A stretch of 64,000 bases of DNA from Saccharomycopsis malanga (Eukaryota > Ascomycota > Saccharomycetes > Ascoideales > Saccharomycopsidaceae). Within the stretch, counting starts at the first letter, position 1. Each line of letters starts with the position of its first letter. Below are positions 29,564 to 40,720 of this stretch, piece by piece. The stretch lies in assembly GCA_004014935.1 (NCBI GenBank), contig CP025323.1, forward strand, positions 3,053,001-3,117,000, given 5' to 3'. The notes below the pieces were generated by a model that was not told the origin of the DNA, ran no database searches, and saw nothing but the letters and a program-made list of their open reading frames with translations. Made by a program: the position numbers and the translations under genes.

Positions 29564-32461
29564 TCATTCCCATTCAAAGAATTTCAATCTCTTACGGACT
29601 GTATTGTTATCATTTATCATCACCATGTCTTGGCCGTCTGTAGCTATCCAAGGTCCATCTAGGGGCTGAATCAAGTAAGGGTACTTGTAGGTTGAGTTTT
29701 TTTCTCTAATTTCGTCCAATGTTCTGGACATTGATTTTCTAAGTTTATGTCGGGTATGATCCGATGATTTTGATATAATATTATGAGCTCTTTGGCTGCT
29801 TGACTGACCAAGCAAGTTCGGGTTGACGGTGGCAAGAAATTCGCTTGCCAAGGAGACGCTAGGCTCCAAATTGTTATCGTCATTTTCAATTGTGTTTTCT
29901 TCTTCATCGAGGTCATGATTTTCAACATTTTGTTTTCCACTCGAGTTCTCGGAACTAGATTCCACTAAAGTATCTGGGGTGTCAGAATAATGAGAGATTT
30001 CACAATCGTTTTCATTCACCGTGATGGATCTGAGGGCGATGAAATAAGATAAAGGAACGTAGTGATGCTGGAAATCATAAAGAAAACCAATGGTGACAAA
30101 AGGAAGCGGTATAAGGAAAAATGCCAAAACAAATCCGTTTTGCAATGCAAGTAAACCTGCCATTGTGAGTTGAAATATTAATAGCCCTAATATGACTCTT
30201 CTGAAGATTAAAGGCCAGACTTTTCCTGTGGAATGAGGAGGATGGACCATTGAATACATGAGTTGATACTTATATACGTAGTAGCCAATGATAAAGTAGA
30301 TTAGGCCACTAACCAAAATTTTTGTAGACATGACTGAGTAGATGATAGTGATAATCAAGATTAAGATGGGTTGTGGAAGAGCTAAGCCAAAGTTGAATAT
30401 TGGGGGTTTATATAAGCCTTTAAATTCTCTAGGGGTTGAGCATTTTTTGTATAAGAAGGGGAATTTCACAGTGGCTCCAAAAAGAAGCAATTTGAAGGGA
30501 AACATTCCGATGCCCTGGAAGATTATCAAATCGACATAGAACAACGATAAATCTCTCAAGGAGGTGGCTAATTGCTTAGCAATCTTTGTTGTGTCACTTA
30601 AGAAACTCCAGTAATTCGAAGCAGTTCCAGCAAGAGTAAAGACCAAAAACAAGTTGACAAACAAATAGAAAAAGTTTTTGGAAACAACTGAAAGCTCTTG
30701 TTCGCCATGGGCAATGAATCCTTGCTTAGAAGAGAGTATGACAAAAAGAAAAGGAATAACAGTATTCAATAAGGTGAAGATATAAGTAGGAAGTAATCCA
30801 GTAACAAAGTTCTCGACCGCTTTGTGAGTTTTTAAAAACTTTCCCAACTCTGGAAAGAACTTGGATATAGTTTTGGTATTCAATAAAGCTGCCAAGTAGG
30901 AAACCGGGAAAATCAAAGCAGCACTCACAATTGCAGTGATAATGGTTATATGATACGATTTGGCCAATCTTTCCTTTCTAGACAAACAAACATTGTCCCA
31001 CACCACATCATGAGGTGCTGGAGCTAGTTCTGTTGTTAAGTAATTGGCATGAGGGTCAAGAACAGCTTGTGCTACCATTTGAGCCGACGCCACACTTTCC
31101 ATAGTGATAAAGGCAGTGGGTGTAGCGGAATAATACCGAAGTCTAGCTTTCTTTATTTCATTATCAATACTATTTAGTTGGGACGTGTAGTATTCTATAG
31201 CATCTACTTTTCTACCAAACAAACCAAACAAACCAGTACTTATTTTTGGTCTTTTCAATTCCAATTGGTTTCGGGCTAGATTGACTATGCCTGTACTTAT
31301 TGTGGAATTTGCATCATCAACATTATGCAAATTATTACTATATGTAATTCTTCTATTAAGAAGTTCTGTTTCTTCATCAACATCGTCATCAATAGACTGA
31401 TTTTCATGTGACAAGTTTTCCTGGTCAAAACTTTGATTATGTATCTCATTGATGACTGAGCCTTTATTCAAGGCATAGATCCCATTACTAATTTCTTCAA
31501 AAGCAAAACTTCTCGATCCAATATCCAATGGTGACAAATATTTGCTCCATTGTTTCTCCAAATGGTTTATAACTTCGCGTCGTTGCTTGAACAATTTATT
31601 CAATGGCTTCCACTCTCGACATATTACCACAGAGGATACTTTACCGATATTTAACAGCTCAATATGTTTACTCAACCGTTCCTCGTCTCTCAAATCAGGA
31701 GGAATTCCCGACAATCTGATTGTTCTATCAGTGATAGAATTTTGTTTACCTAAATACTCTTGTCTCACTGATAATACATGATTTGTTTGGCGAAATAGAA
31801 ACCATACAATAATTATCGTGAAGGTGTATGTAAAAACCACATACATCCAGAGATACCCTTCATATTCTTCAGGAGCACCTCCCAGAACATCTTCATTCCG
31901 AATTGCGTTCAGCACATCTTCACCAAATGGATTTATGCGATTATCACCATCGCCTTGGTCGTAATTCCCAGTGTAATTATACCTTATAGGAGAAATCACA
32001 AAAAACCCAAAGAATGAACAGGCAGCAAGGATTTTAATGGCCATTTTGAAAAAACTGAGAAAAACAAAGGCATCAAGCCCTGCATGTTCTAAAACTTGTG
32101 TCTCATTAATACGAGTCACCACCTTTATCCAGCCAAACAACGAAATCTTGGGGATCTGTGGCAATCCTTTTCTTCGCAACAATCTGGCACTATATATCTT
32201 GGGCCACTTGGTACGGGCAATGCAAAACAAACTGAAATTAAACAACCCTAACACAAAGGCTATTATCAATTGGGTCCGTATCATACGAGCGCTAGGGCGC
32301 TGTATATCTGGCACTTTAGGATCATGCTCTTTATATGTAAATGATATCAACACATTGAGAAGTGCCCTGCAATAATCAAATATAAATATGAATAATCCCC
32401 CACTGTCAGCTTCACCACTATTCATTGTGGGCGCCGCACTAAGCGCAGAAAATTGCGGCAT
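29564..32461 (-). CDS. CSC1: Stress-gated cation channel, Csc1/OSCA (DUF221) family
   Basis: A 965-residue polytopic membrane protein of the OSCA/TMEM63 family, osmosensitive calcium-permeable channels. Transmembrane helix 1 is near residue 60-80 (TQLIIAFVLGLFNFSLFCIA). The helix pair around 130-165 carries the family signature VLEHAGLDAFVFLSFFKMAIK and VISPIRYNYTG. A helix near 205-225 precedes the cytosolic RNA-recognition-like domain (~235-470, TIRLSGIPPDLRDEERL and SATPTAFITMESVASAQ). About seven more helices follow to ~775. A Ser/Asp-rich tail of ~190 residues ends in KRLKFFEWE. The start at 32461 is the first ATG; Met12 (MNSGEADSG) is an alternative. Rsn1 and Phm7 are paralogous possibilities. 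Confidence 0.85.
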   Translation of the reverse strand: MPQFSALSAAPTMNSGEADSGGLFIFIFDYCRALLNVLISFTYKEHDPKVPDIQRPSARMIRTQLIIAFVLGLFNFSLFCIARTKWPKIYSARLLRRKGLPQIPKISLFGWIKVVTRINETQVLEHAGLDAFVFLSFFKMAIKILAACSFFGFFVISPIRYNYTGNYDQGDGDNRINPFGEDVLNAIRNEDVLGGAPEEYEGYLWMYVVFTYTFTIIIVWFLFRQTNHVLSVRQEYLGKQNSITDRTIRLSGIPPDLRDEERLSKHIELLNIGKVSSVVICREWKPLNKLFKQRREVINHLEKQWSKYLSPLDIGSRSFAFEEISNGIYALNKGSVINEIHNQSFDQENLSHENQSIDDDVDEETELLNRRITYSNNLHNVDDANSTISTGIVNLARNQLELKRPKISTGLFGLFGRKVDAIEYYTSQLNSIDNEIKKARLRYYSATPTAFITMESVASAQMVAQAVLDPHANYLTTELAPAPHDVVWDNVCLSRKERLAKSYHITIITAIVSAALIFPVSYLAALLNTKTISKFFPELGKFLKTHKAVENFVTGLLPTYIFTLLNTVIPFLFVILSSKQGFIAHGEQELSVVSKNFFYLFVNLFLVFTLAGTASNYWSFLSDTTKIAKQLATSLRDLSLFYVDLIIFQGIGMFPFKLLLFGATVKFPFLYKKCSTPREFKGLYKPPIFNFGLALPQPILILIITIIYSVMSTKILVSGLIYFIIGYYVYKYQLMYSMVHPPHSTGKVWPLIFRRVILGLLIFQLTMAGLLALQNGFVLAFFLIPLPFVTIGFLYDFQHHYVPLSYFIALRSITVNENDCEISHYSDTPDTLVESSSENSSGKQNVENHDLDEEENTIENDDNNLEPSVSLASEFLATVNPNLLGQSSSQRAHNIISKSSDHTRHKLRKSMSRTLDEIREKNSTYKYPYLIQPLDGPWIATDGQDMVMINDNNTVRKRLKFFEWE

Positions 32462-33234
32462 CGTGGCTGCTTGTTCCTATACAGTTATCCACAGTAACAC
32501 CTTTATCTGAATCTTCTTTCCACTCCATAGACTAACTTCACGATTCGATAAGAGCACCGTATAAGATGGGTTTATAGATAAAGTGTGCGAAAATTGGTAC
32601 GCGCACTGTGAAGCGCATGTGAAAATGAGTAGTTCAGACTATTTTAGATAGTTTACAGGCTTAAATAGTTGAATGATTTGTTGGATTTTGGCCTTTTAGT
32701 AGTACAATTTTGTCAATGTTTGCAAACCACGAGGACTATGTGTATTATAGTTGTTAAAAGCGATGTTGAGTGGCAATTCAGCGAAAAATCGAACCTCATA
32801 AACTTGTAATACACCTCTTTTGTAGGGCATCTACGATTATTATTTTAGGCTTTTCTTAATTTCAAATACTTCTCAAAACTGTGCTTTGACTAGTTGTTTT
32901 GATAACTCTTAGATCTTAGCTTACTAATGAATGCTATAATAACTTTCCGCATTCGTTGCTGTGCCAGTTTGGGCAGTGTAAACATATTTTTTTCGAGTAG
33001 ATTGAAACAATAAATGCAAAAGAAGAACGATTGTGCTGTAGAATATAACAAAACTTTGCCGACGGTTCGTGTTATAAGTTGTCTAATGGCTTGGCCATTT
33101 GCCAATTTGACAACGGGATATCAAACACTACCAAACAAACTCTACAGTCAAAAATACTAGCAAAGCCAATACAAAAGTACATTTGAAGAAAAAATAATTT
33201 ATATTATGTAAAATTGAATATACACAAGACCAGC
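32462..33234. other. Intergenic: CSC1-type promoter and REF2-like 3' flank
   Basis: A 773-bp spacer. Near 32595-32630 there is a local GC patch with alternating GCGC motifs (ACGCGCACTGTGAAGCGC), about 150 bp upstream of the channel gene. No supported ORF; a 71-codon minus-strand frame at 32890-33105 looks random. Confidence 0.5.
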
Positions 33235-36168
33235 TTATAAGTCCATAGCAACGGTTCCAAATGGTGTCATGTTTTTGGCTTGCAAGACCAAGCCGTTGGA
33301 TGCATCTGGTTTGACACCACTAGAACCACCTTCTATAGGTTCAGCTGGTGAAGAAGGAATATCCTCATCTTTTTCATATACCACCTCATTAATACGTGTT
33401 TCTCTTTCTATCTGGCAAACTTTTTCAGCTGACTCTACTTTAACCGTTCCATTACCGCGAGTTTCCAGATTGTCTTCATTGTACTCAAACCATGAAATAG
33501 ATTTGAAGTCTATTTCCACAGGAGTATACCACGAAATCTCTTCGTTTTCCTCTTTTGATGCCATCTTGATTATTTCAGAGACAGATGGGCTTTCTTGTTC
33601 ATCCTTGTCCTTGTCATGCTTTATCATTTTGTCAATGTGGATGCCTCCCTTGAGACTCAACTGGCTATCTAATCTACGTTCTTCTGGATCAAAGTCAAAT
33701 ATCTTGACAGAAACCAACTCATCTTCATTTCTCCACTGCAACGACACTTTTCTTCTCTTCCGTTTAGTAGTGGCATCATCATGCTTCCGTCTCAAGATAC
33801 TCTTGATACCATTACCGTCAATGGTAGCGGGCTCATCAACCTCCTCAATTTCGGTGGTGGAAGGTCTTTTACTATTTTTCTCAGCATCGGATTCTGGCGA
33901 GTTACTTTTTGGGAGGAATCTTGCAAAACTTGTGGAGTTTTTCACTGTCTCAGCCTGGCCAAATGTAGATGAACTATGTGAATGTGAAGGTTTTTTGGCT
34001 TTAACAGGGGGTAAAGTTTTGTTCAGTGATGTACTGAAGATCTGAGGTTTACGAGCAGCTGTTTTTGGTGCTTCTGGTTTGGAGATTTTATTTGCAACAC
34101 CTTTGTTGAAAAGTGTTGATGTTTTTGATGCGGGTTTCGATGTTTTCGGAGGATTGAGTGATGGATTAGCTGCATTAGAGGATATTTCAGATTTCTGGTT
34201 AACTATTGGTTTAGAAACAGGCTTGTTGGTGTCAGATTTAATTGAATCAGATGGTAGCTTCTCAGACTTTACAGAATGAGACGGACGTTTGGGAGCAGAA
34301 ACTAACAATTCTTTGGCTAAAGAGTTCAATTCAGATTGATCTTCAAGAGTTTGCAATTTCTTCAAAGGAGCAATAAGTTTATAATTTTCTAAAGCAGTAT
34401 AGCTTAAACCTACCAGTTTCAAGAATTTAAGCGTGGCTTTCAACTTGTTGAAATTCTTGTTGGTGATATCAAACCTGAGCCAGTTGGAAACTCTGTTGAA
34501 AAGTTTACTTTTCTTTGCGAACTTGATGTTGAAGTTAATTATCTTTCTCGATACAGATAAAAATGAAGCTAACTCCTGGATGTGTTCCAAACATATCAAT
34601 CTCCAATCAGGATCCTTACCCCAAGTATCTTTTTCAAAGCAAGTTATGATCATCGTAAGTCTATTCATAAGTTTTTCCTGAGTTTCCTCGGTATTTAAGC
34701 TTTTGATATTGGTGATTATAAACAATTTGAGTTCTGTTGTTGCCGTCGACAGCTTTGCTAAGTTATCAGGCAATTCTTCTACTTGTTTATTGAAAATTTC
34801 ATCTGGCACAATATTAGTATTCTGTGGCGAAGTCTCATTAGTAGTATTTTTGGTTGCGGAGGATGGTGACGGACTAGACTTTTCTGGTGCTGCTTTCTTC
34901 TTTTTGAAGTTTTTAGGAGCAAAAGCACCTGTAGGAACGGACCCTTTAGCTTTTAACGTTTTCTCCTTTTGTCTAAATTCATGAGCATCTAATTTGAAAA
35001 TAGGTGACGGCTGTTGGTGATGATGATGTTGTTGTTGTTGTTGTAGTAGTTGTAGTTGTAGTTGTTGTTGCTGTTGTTGTTGTTGTTGTTGTTGTTGCTG
35101 ACCTTTTCTTTCCTGTATTAGTTTATTATATTTGAAAATATCAGCACTAACCTCATTTGAAAGGGGCATCGGCAAACTGGCCATTTTACTTGTCTTACCA
35201 TTGGAATTATCTAGTTCAGTAACATTTTGGGAAGTTTGTGGTTGCGGACTTTGATAAGTAGTACCACCAGGTTGACCCATATAATTAATAAACTTATAGT
35301 CGTGATTAAATGGAACAGGATAATTTACGGTTGACATTGGCGAAACACCAGGACCGGTTGGCACAACAAACTGTTGATATTGACTTTGTACGTTTGGCTG
35401 AGCCTGTTGGTGCTTAAGATTATCATTGACCAAGTTCAAATAGTCCATGAAATGATCGTTATTCATATCGCTACCAACTTGAGATTGTTGGTTGTATATA
35501 GGTGCTACATTGGGAGTCGGCAACATATTTTGGCTTGAATTCTGATATGCCATTTGGAATTGGTCAACAGGAAAATCAAACACATCTGAAGTTGCTTGGT
35601 GCCCCACAAGTTCATCTTGCCTTATGGTCTGCCCATTGGTAGACGGAGAATTGAGGTGGATGTAGTTTTGGGCACTAAAATGCGGCTCCCCCGGCTTGAC
35701 ATTCATAGGTTGTTGAGGAGCAAATTGGTTTACCTGAGGAGAATTATACGGGAGAGTAGAATACATGTTGGCTAAAAGGTTAGTATGATGAAGGCAAATA
35801 AATTGTAGAAAATACTTGGCAACAGTCTAGTAATGATATCAACGTAGCTCTCGCCAATTACTATCTGTATCAGCAAAAGATTACTTACGATGTGTATATG
35901 AGTTAAAATTAGAAGGATACCCGTACTGCTGACTTTCGACTGACCCTTGTGAATGCTGATTTGAATATATAGGCTGGAATTGTTGATTACCATGACTATT
36001 CATTTGATACACTGGGTCATTTCCTTGGCCTTGAATATTGGCCTGAATGCTTGTCTGAGGGATATGCTGAGGTTGTTGCTCATGAAACGAACCCTGCTGG
36101 GGCTGATCTAAGTGTGGTTGAACTAAGTGATTATAAAACCCATAATTATTTGATACCCCATTATTACT

Positions 36169-36206
<38 letters not shown>

Positions 36207-36291
36207 CATTCACCACGTTGATACCCTCAAGTAGATTGCTATCCGAACTGTTACCGTTATTGACGTAGCTCGTCAGCTGGTTGTTTTCCAT
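33235..36291 (-). CDS. REF2: REF2/PNUTS-like PP1-binding RNA 3'-end factor (spliced, two exons)
   Basis: Exon 1 is 36291-35889 (134 codons plus one base) and exon 2 is 35771-33235. Joining them keeps frame (THPNMYSTLP) and gives 979 residues. The N-terminal ~340 residues are Gln/Asn-rich with poly-Asn and poly-Gln tracts. Residues ~466-600 form a helical TFIIS-N-like domain (LFIITNIKSLN, DWRLICLEHIQELASFLSVSRKIINF). A basic, Ser-rich linker follows. Near 805-835, KRRKVSLQWRNEDELVSVKIF, then DPEERRLD, resembles the PP1-binding segment of PNUTS (KTVTW, then an acidic/aromatic stretch) and Ref2. Ref2 recruits the phosphatase Glc7 to the polyadenylation and snoRNA-termination machinery. The family call rests on domain order and this motif. 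An alternative start at the exon-2 ATG (35766) would give 843 residues. Confidence 0.62.
35014..35100. repeat. Trinucleotide repeat coding poly-Gln/His
   Basis: GTT/GTA/CTG triplets on the plus strand encode thirteen Gln, then an LQLQLL break, further Gln and a His cluster in the REF2-like protein. An in-frame triplet tract of this kind is likely to vary in length. Confidence 0.85.
35772..35888 (-). other. Spliceosomal intron in the REF2-like gene
   Basis: The minus strand has donor GTAAGT at 35888-35883, the invariant yeast branch site TACTAAC at 35785-35779, and acceptor CTTTTAG ending at 35772. The length is 117 nt, with only 6 nt between branch site and acceptor AG. Splicing joins two open frames in phase (C|CC, then AAC, then ATG). 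Unspliced RNA would stop two codons past the donor. Confidence 0.92.
36171..36207. repeat. ATT trinucleotide repeat coding poly-Asn
   Basis: About twelve consecutive Asn codons (minus-strand AAT) in exon 1 of the REF2-like gene, flanked by further Asn. Confidence 0.85.
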
Positions 36292-37300
36292 TTTAAGAAA
36301 AGAATAGAAAATGCCCAGCTGGCGTGTTATTCAACTAATAAACGTGTATAAATTCGTTAATGTCGAGTTATATAGAGTATATAGAATATACAGGACACAG
36401 GGTGTGTCTCGAAACAAGATTTTACGAGGAAAAAAGGTTCTTTTTCTGCTTTGCCCTGCAATTATTACTTCAGAGCAAAAGAATCAAAATTGTTTCAGTA
36501 GATATACTTTTAAAGTCCTATTAACTCGGAAAACGCACTGATGACAATTCGCACTAAACCTCGCGAACTGTTGGCTGGAAATAATAAACTCTTGCGTGAA
36601 GTCAGTTGCCGGTAACAAAACCACGGCTTGCTTTGTGAATTATATATATTGATACAGATTTTTCGTTAGATTGAAAGGCGCTTAGTTAAACTAACATGCC
36701 ATCCATATATATAGCGTGTGTTTTCAGGACTGATAAAAAAAACAGAAAAAATTAGTGTGGTTACCCGGGATGATGTTATGCAGGCAAAAGTGATGAGCTG
36801 TGAGATTGGCGTGGAAGAGCGCTGGAATGCAGTATGGTGCTTCCGCATGCATGTCCCACATGAACAGCGACTAGCTAGCTAGACTTTTGCTGTCAACAAG
36901 AGAAAAACACTTTTTCTCTAGTAGAAAAACAACACCTTTAAGGACTTTCCCAGGATCAAATTAAGATATAGAGGGGTAATTAGCAGCCAAGACGCCCTTC
37001 ACAAGCTATCGAGATTTTATATTATTGATTTATAAAATTACTCTGCTGCTTACTGTACTATTGTGACACCCCTTGCTGGTTTCAAGTTGTCTTATATCCG
37101 CAGGGTGGTCTATTTTCAATTGCATTTCGGCGGTTTTTGATTTCCAAGTAACCAGGTCTTTCGAGCGTCCATTCTTTTGATAACACTGTCATTATTTTAG
37201 TTTACTCGTATTGTGGTGTGCTATTGTCGTGTTTGTCTTAGCTGATATATGTTGATCATAGCTTGTTGCTCTTTACGCAAGAGAGATTAAACAGCTGAGT
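36292..37300. other. Divergent promoter region, REF2-like and FHA genes
   Basis: About 1 kb shared by two divergent genes. It contains a Reb1 site (next entry) and several T-rich runs near 36900-36930 and 37180. No ORF above background. Confidence 0.55.
36761..36768. promoter_or_regulatory. Reb1-type site TTACCCGG
   Basis: TTACCCGG matches the Reb1 consensus exactly. It lies ~470 bp from the REF2-like start and ~530 bp from the FHA gene start, near the centre of the divergent region. Reb1 commonly sets nucleosome-free regions in such promoters. Confidence 0.5.
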
Positions 37301-39814
37301 ATGTCGAGCAATTCGGATTCCAAGCCCCACTCATCGCCAATCTCGGCGAGTGCTGATAGTTTTTTTCAAGCTTTGAATAGCAATGGGTCTTTTACATTAT
37401 CTAGTCAACCGTCGAGTTCATCAAGTTCGTCCAATTCATCGTTATCTCCATCATCGTCAAACACATCTCCGTCTTCTACTTCGTCACCGTCTAAGTCCAA
37501 GCTTTTGGATAATATACCAGTCAAATTGGATATGAAGCCTTCATCATCGTTTGATTGTAATGCTACAGGACAGCCTAACTTTCGCCAGAATCGTAAACGG
37601 TCAAACTCCAAATCTAGAAGACAAATTAGTTCGGTACCACCCTCATTCACGGCCTTATCACAAAACTCTGCATCGCCTAATAGATCTAAAATCGATAGAT
37701 CGCAGGTGCAGTATAATCTTATACTTGTATCGTTGAATGGGACATTTGAAAAGAAGTCGCTTATAATCCCATATCATCCAGATATGTTAAAATTAGGAAG
37801 ACCCGCAGGCACCAAGATCCAGCCTACGTCAACAAACGGTTACTTTGATTCACGCGTTCTTTCCCGTAATCATGCCCAATTGTTCGCTGACATCAATACT
37901 GGAAAGATCTATCTTAAAGATCTTGGGTCTTCCAATGGCACGTTTGTCAATGATGAGAAGATAGCATCTGATAAAGACAGCGAGCCAACCGAAATCAAAA
38001 AGGGAGATGTTATAGATTTGGGGTTTGATATCGAAAGCCATCAGAACCACCGTAAGATCAGTGCTAGAGTGGAGAACATTCTTATAAGGCCGTTGACTAG
38101 TAATTCCAAAAGTTTGGTGACTAATATATTGGAAAATTCTGGAGAAGGTGCTGCTTTGGAGCCTTTATTCGAAATAGAAAACAATGTGAAAAACTCGATT
38201 TTAAGCAATTCGTTTGATTCGGCTTTGTTTGGAGATATTCTTCCTAATTTTGAGGATAATGTTCTCAATATAAAAAATGACTCAATGACTGGTCTATCTA
38301 TTAACTCTAACCTCACAACTTCATCCAATTTGGAATTACAAATCAAAACTTTGATAAACGAGATTTATATGGCTAAACATTCTATATTGAAGACCAAATC
38401 CATTGAGACTTTCTTAAAGAAATATATTAAAAATCTTAAGAAAATCGAGATTGAGAAAAACGAAGCCAATAAAAATAAAGTCAAAGATTATGAGCAACAA
38501 TTGGCAAAGAAATTTGAAAAAGATTTGTACGAAAAGAAAACTGAAATGGAGAAAAAAATTACCAAAGTAAATGACAATTACAGACAAATAAGAACAGAAA
38601 ACGAAAACCTTCTTGGTTCTTTAAATAAATTACAGGAGTCTACCACTCAACTCAAAGACAATTTAGAAGTTGAAAAGAAAGAAAAATCAGATCTTTATAA
38701 AGAAAATGATTCATTGAAAAATGAGTTGGAATCTAAAAAACAAGAATTAAACGATTGGAAAATCAGATTCACAGAAATTGAAGCGAAGTTTCAGGATCAT
38801 CAAACAAAAAGCCGTATTGATAAAGCTGTTCAAACAGATGTAAAGAAGTATTTGAAGGCACATATTTCACTCAATGATAATGATAGTGATAGTTCTACTT
38901 TGAATGATGATGACATCAATTTACAAAGGATTTCCAAATCCTTGATATCGCGTGACAATGATCGAAACGGATTTGATTCCTCTCATTTAAAAAAGATAGT
39001 TTATACCAGTAATGAGGAACACAACGATAATGATACCCATCGCAATCTTCCTACTGTCAATAGTGATGAAGATTTGAACAACTTGGCCGATCGCAATAAT
39101 ATTATAACAGATGAAAAGGCCATTTCTGAAGACAATAAAACAGGCTCGGAAAGTGAACTACCTTCTCCTACAATTGGGAAAAACACTTCTGATAAACAGG
39201 CTTCTTTAGATGGTATTGTAGCATCATCTCAAATACTGGATAGTCCTTATAATCATCTTCGATATAAAGAACTTCTTGCCAAGGTTGAAGAATTACAAAA
39301 TGAAAACACAACAATTAAAAACACCCTCAATCTCAAAACTGAACGTCTCAACCTTTTAGAAGAACAAATGCTTCATATTACTAATAATGATGCATTGCCT
39401 TTCGACGACCGGTTGAAATCTCTGTCTTTGAATTCACCTTGGTTGGAAGGATCGGATTCTGGCTTACTCCGTCGTAACTCTGTATCACAATTGTCAAGGT
39501 CTCCATCTAATGTTTCAATGACCTCCAGTTCCTCTCGTACTGTTTCTCAATCACCTCTAGTAGGTTTATTCGGACCAACGTTCCCTAGCATGAATAAATT
39601 ACGCTCAAGAAATTTAAGTAGGCAAGATTTCGAGGACAATCTTACAGACATAGATGAGGATAACATTGATTATTCCAGAAAGAACTCTGGAGAATCTAAC
39701 AAAGGCTTGAGCGGCACCGGGATGTTCATAAAGCCTGAAAGTACCCGCACAAGCTTGGTCACGGCCGTAGGAATCGTGGTTATTAGCATTATGGTGTCAA
39801 AGTTTTCCAGTTGA
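37301..39814 (+). CDS. FAR10: FHA, coiled-coil, tail-anchored protein of the Far9/Far10 (Vps64) family
   Basis: An 837-residue protein with the Far10/Vps64 and SLMAP layout. The N-terminal ~130 residues are Ser-rich. The FHA phosphothreonine-binding domain is at about 136-245, with the core residues visible: LGRPAG, VLSRNHAQLF and LGSSNGTFVN. Long coiled coils follow at ~345-505 (Lys/Glu-rich heptads) and ~650-715. The last ~20 residues (TSLVTAVGIVVISIMVSKFSS) are a single C-terminal membrane anchor. In yeast this protein is part of the FAR/STRIPAK complex at the ER or nuclear envelope, needed for pheromone arrest and TORC2/PP2A signalling. FHA plus tail anchor supports the family strongly; which of the duplicate S. 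cerevisiae genes it matches is not meaningful outside the duplicated lineage. Confidence 0.8.
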   Translation: MSSNSDSKPHSSPISASADSFFQALNSNGSFTLSSQPSSSSSSSNSSLSPSSSNTSPSSTSSPSKSKLLDNIPVKLDMKPSSSFDCNATGQPNFRQNRKRSNSKSRRQISSVPPSFTALSQNSASPNRSKIDRSQVQYNLILVSLNGTFEKKSLIIPYHPDMLKLGRPAGTKIQPTSTNGYFDSRVLSRNHAQLFADINTGKIYLKDLGSSNGTFVNDEKIASDKDSEPTEIKKGDVIDLGFDIESHQNHRKISARVENILIRPLTSNSKSLVTNILENSGEGAALEPLFEIENNVKNSILSNSFDSALFGDILPNFEDNVLNIKNDSMTGLSINSNLTTSSNLELQIKTLINEIYMAKHSILKTKSIETFLKKYIKNLKKIEIEKNEANKNKVKDYEQQLAKKFEKDLYEKKTEMEKKITKVNDNYRQIRTENENLLGSLNKLQESTTQLKDNLEVEKKEKSDLYKENDSLKNELESKKQELNDWKIRFTEIEAKFQDHQTKSRIDKAVQTDVKKYLKAHISLNDNDSDSSTLNDDDINLQRISKSLISRDNDRNGFDSSHLKKIVYTSNEEHNDNDTHRNLPTVNSDEDLNNLADRNNIITDEKAISEDNKTGSESELPSPTIGKNTSDKQASLDGIVASSQILDSPYNHLRYKELLAKVEELQNENTTIKNTLNLKTERLNLLEEQMLHITNNDALPFDDRLKSLSLNSPWLEGSDSGLLRRNSVSQLSRSPSNVSMTSSSSRTVSQSPLVGLFGPTFPSMNKLRSRNLSRQDFEDNLTDIDEDNIDYSRKNSGESNKGLSGTGMFIKPESTRTSLVTAVGIVVISIMVSKFSS

Positions 39815-40720
39815 TTGGTTATTGATTATGTTCACGAAATTTTTTATCTTTGTTAGGATTTGTTCTTTATTTTTTATGGTACTTTCCTTTTAAATTTCTT
39901 TCTTTCTTGACCTTTTTAGTGGCAAGTCTGCTAAGTATGTCGTATTCTAGTTGCTTTTGGACGACAGCGGTCTTGCACAATGCTTCTTGATATCCTGGTA
40001 TTTTGCATTCTTTATTATAGTATAATATATCACAATGCACATAGACTTACGCTTGTAGTTTTTTATTAGTGCCTCTTATGTTGTCGACAGTTGGAATTAT
40101 GCAATAGAGTACGAAACTGAATTCAAAGGCGTCTTTTAGGGGCTGCTTTGAAAATAGATTTCTTGCAGCACTATAGTTACCTGAATTAGTGCTTAAGCCT
40201 GGTTTAGGTTTTACTAAAATTGAACAGTATATGATAATCGAGGCATAATTGATCAGTTAAGCCAAGCTTCAAATCAAGTAACATGTTTCTATCAGAAAAA
40301 AGATTTCCTTTTTTTTTTAATAAAAGCGGTGTTGAATGGAAAGTTTGAAAAACCTTGAAGCAATAAGAAATCCCCCACACTGTATGGATAATTACAATAT
40401 ATATTGTAGTATAATACTGATGCTTCCTCATTTTCTTTTAGTTTTCTGACCTACTTTAAAAAAGAGGCCCAGATGAAATTTGATAAGGTTTTCATTTACT
40501 GAATTTCTCAGAAGCCTACAAATACAAATTATATAGCAAAGGGATTATAAGTATCATTCATTGCTCATGTGAGAGCATAAATGTTTTAAATGGCTCCTTC
40601 AAAACGCTGCACCCATCGATATGTATATAGAAATTATGCGATCGTTACTTATGCGCCTATAATTTTCAGTCAAATTTAAAATTTAATATAGCTCTGAAAG
40701 TACACTGTCAGTCCATCAAA
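39815..40720. other. Intergenic: FHA gene 3' flank and SET gene promoter
   Basis: A 906-bp spacer between two plus-strand genes. T-rich sequence follows the FHA stop. No tRNA, ORF or clear promoter element was recognised; a 75-codon minus frame at 40204-40431 looks random. Confidence 0.5.

Noticed and set aside
32770-32800. Possible tRNA B-box (minus strand GAGGTTCGATTTTT)
   Set aside because: No matching T-stem on the 3' side, no A-box or cloverleaf nearby.
33269-34045. 258-codon plus-strand frame antisense to the REF2-like gene
   Set aside because: Ser/Leu-rich mirror of the real coding strand; no domain or promoter support.
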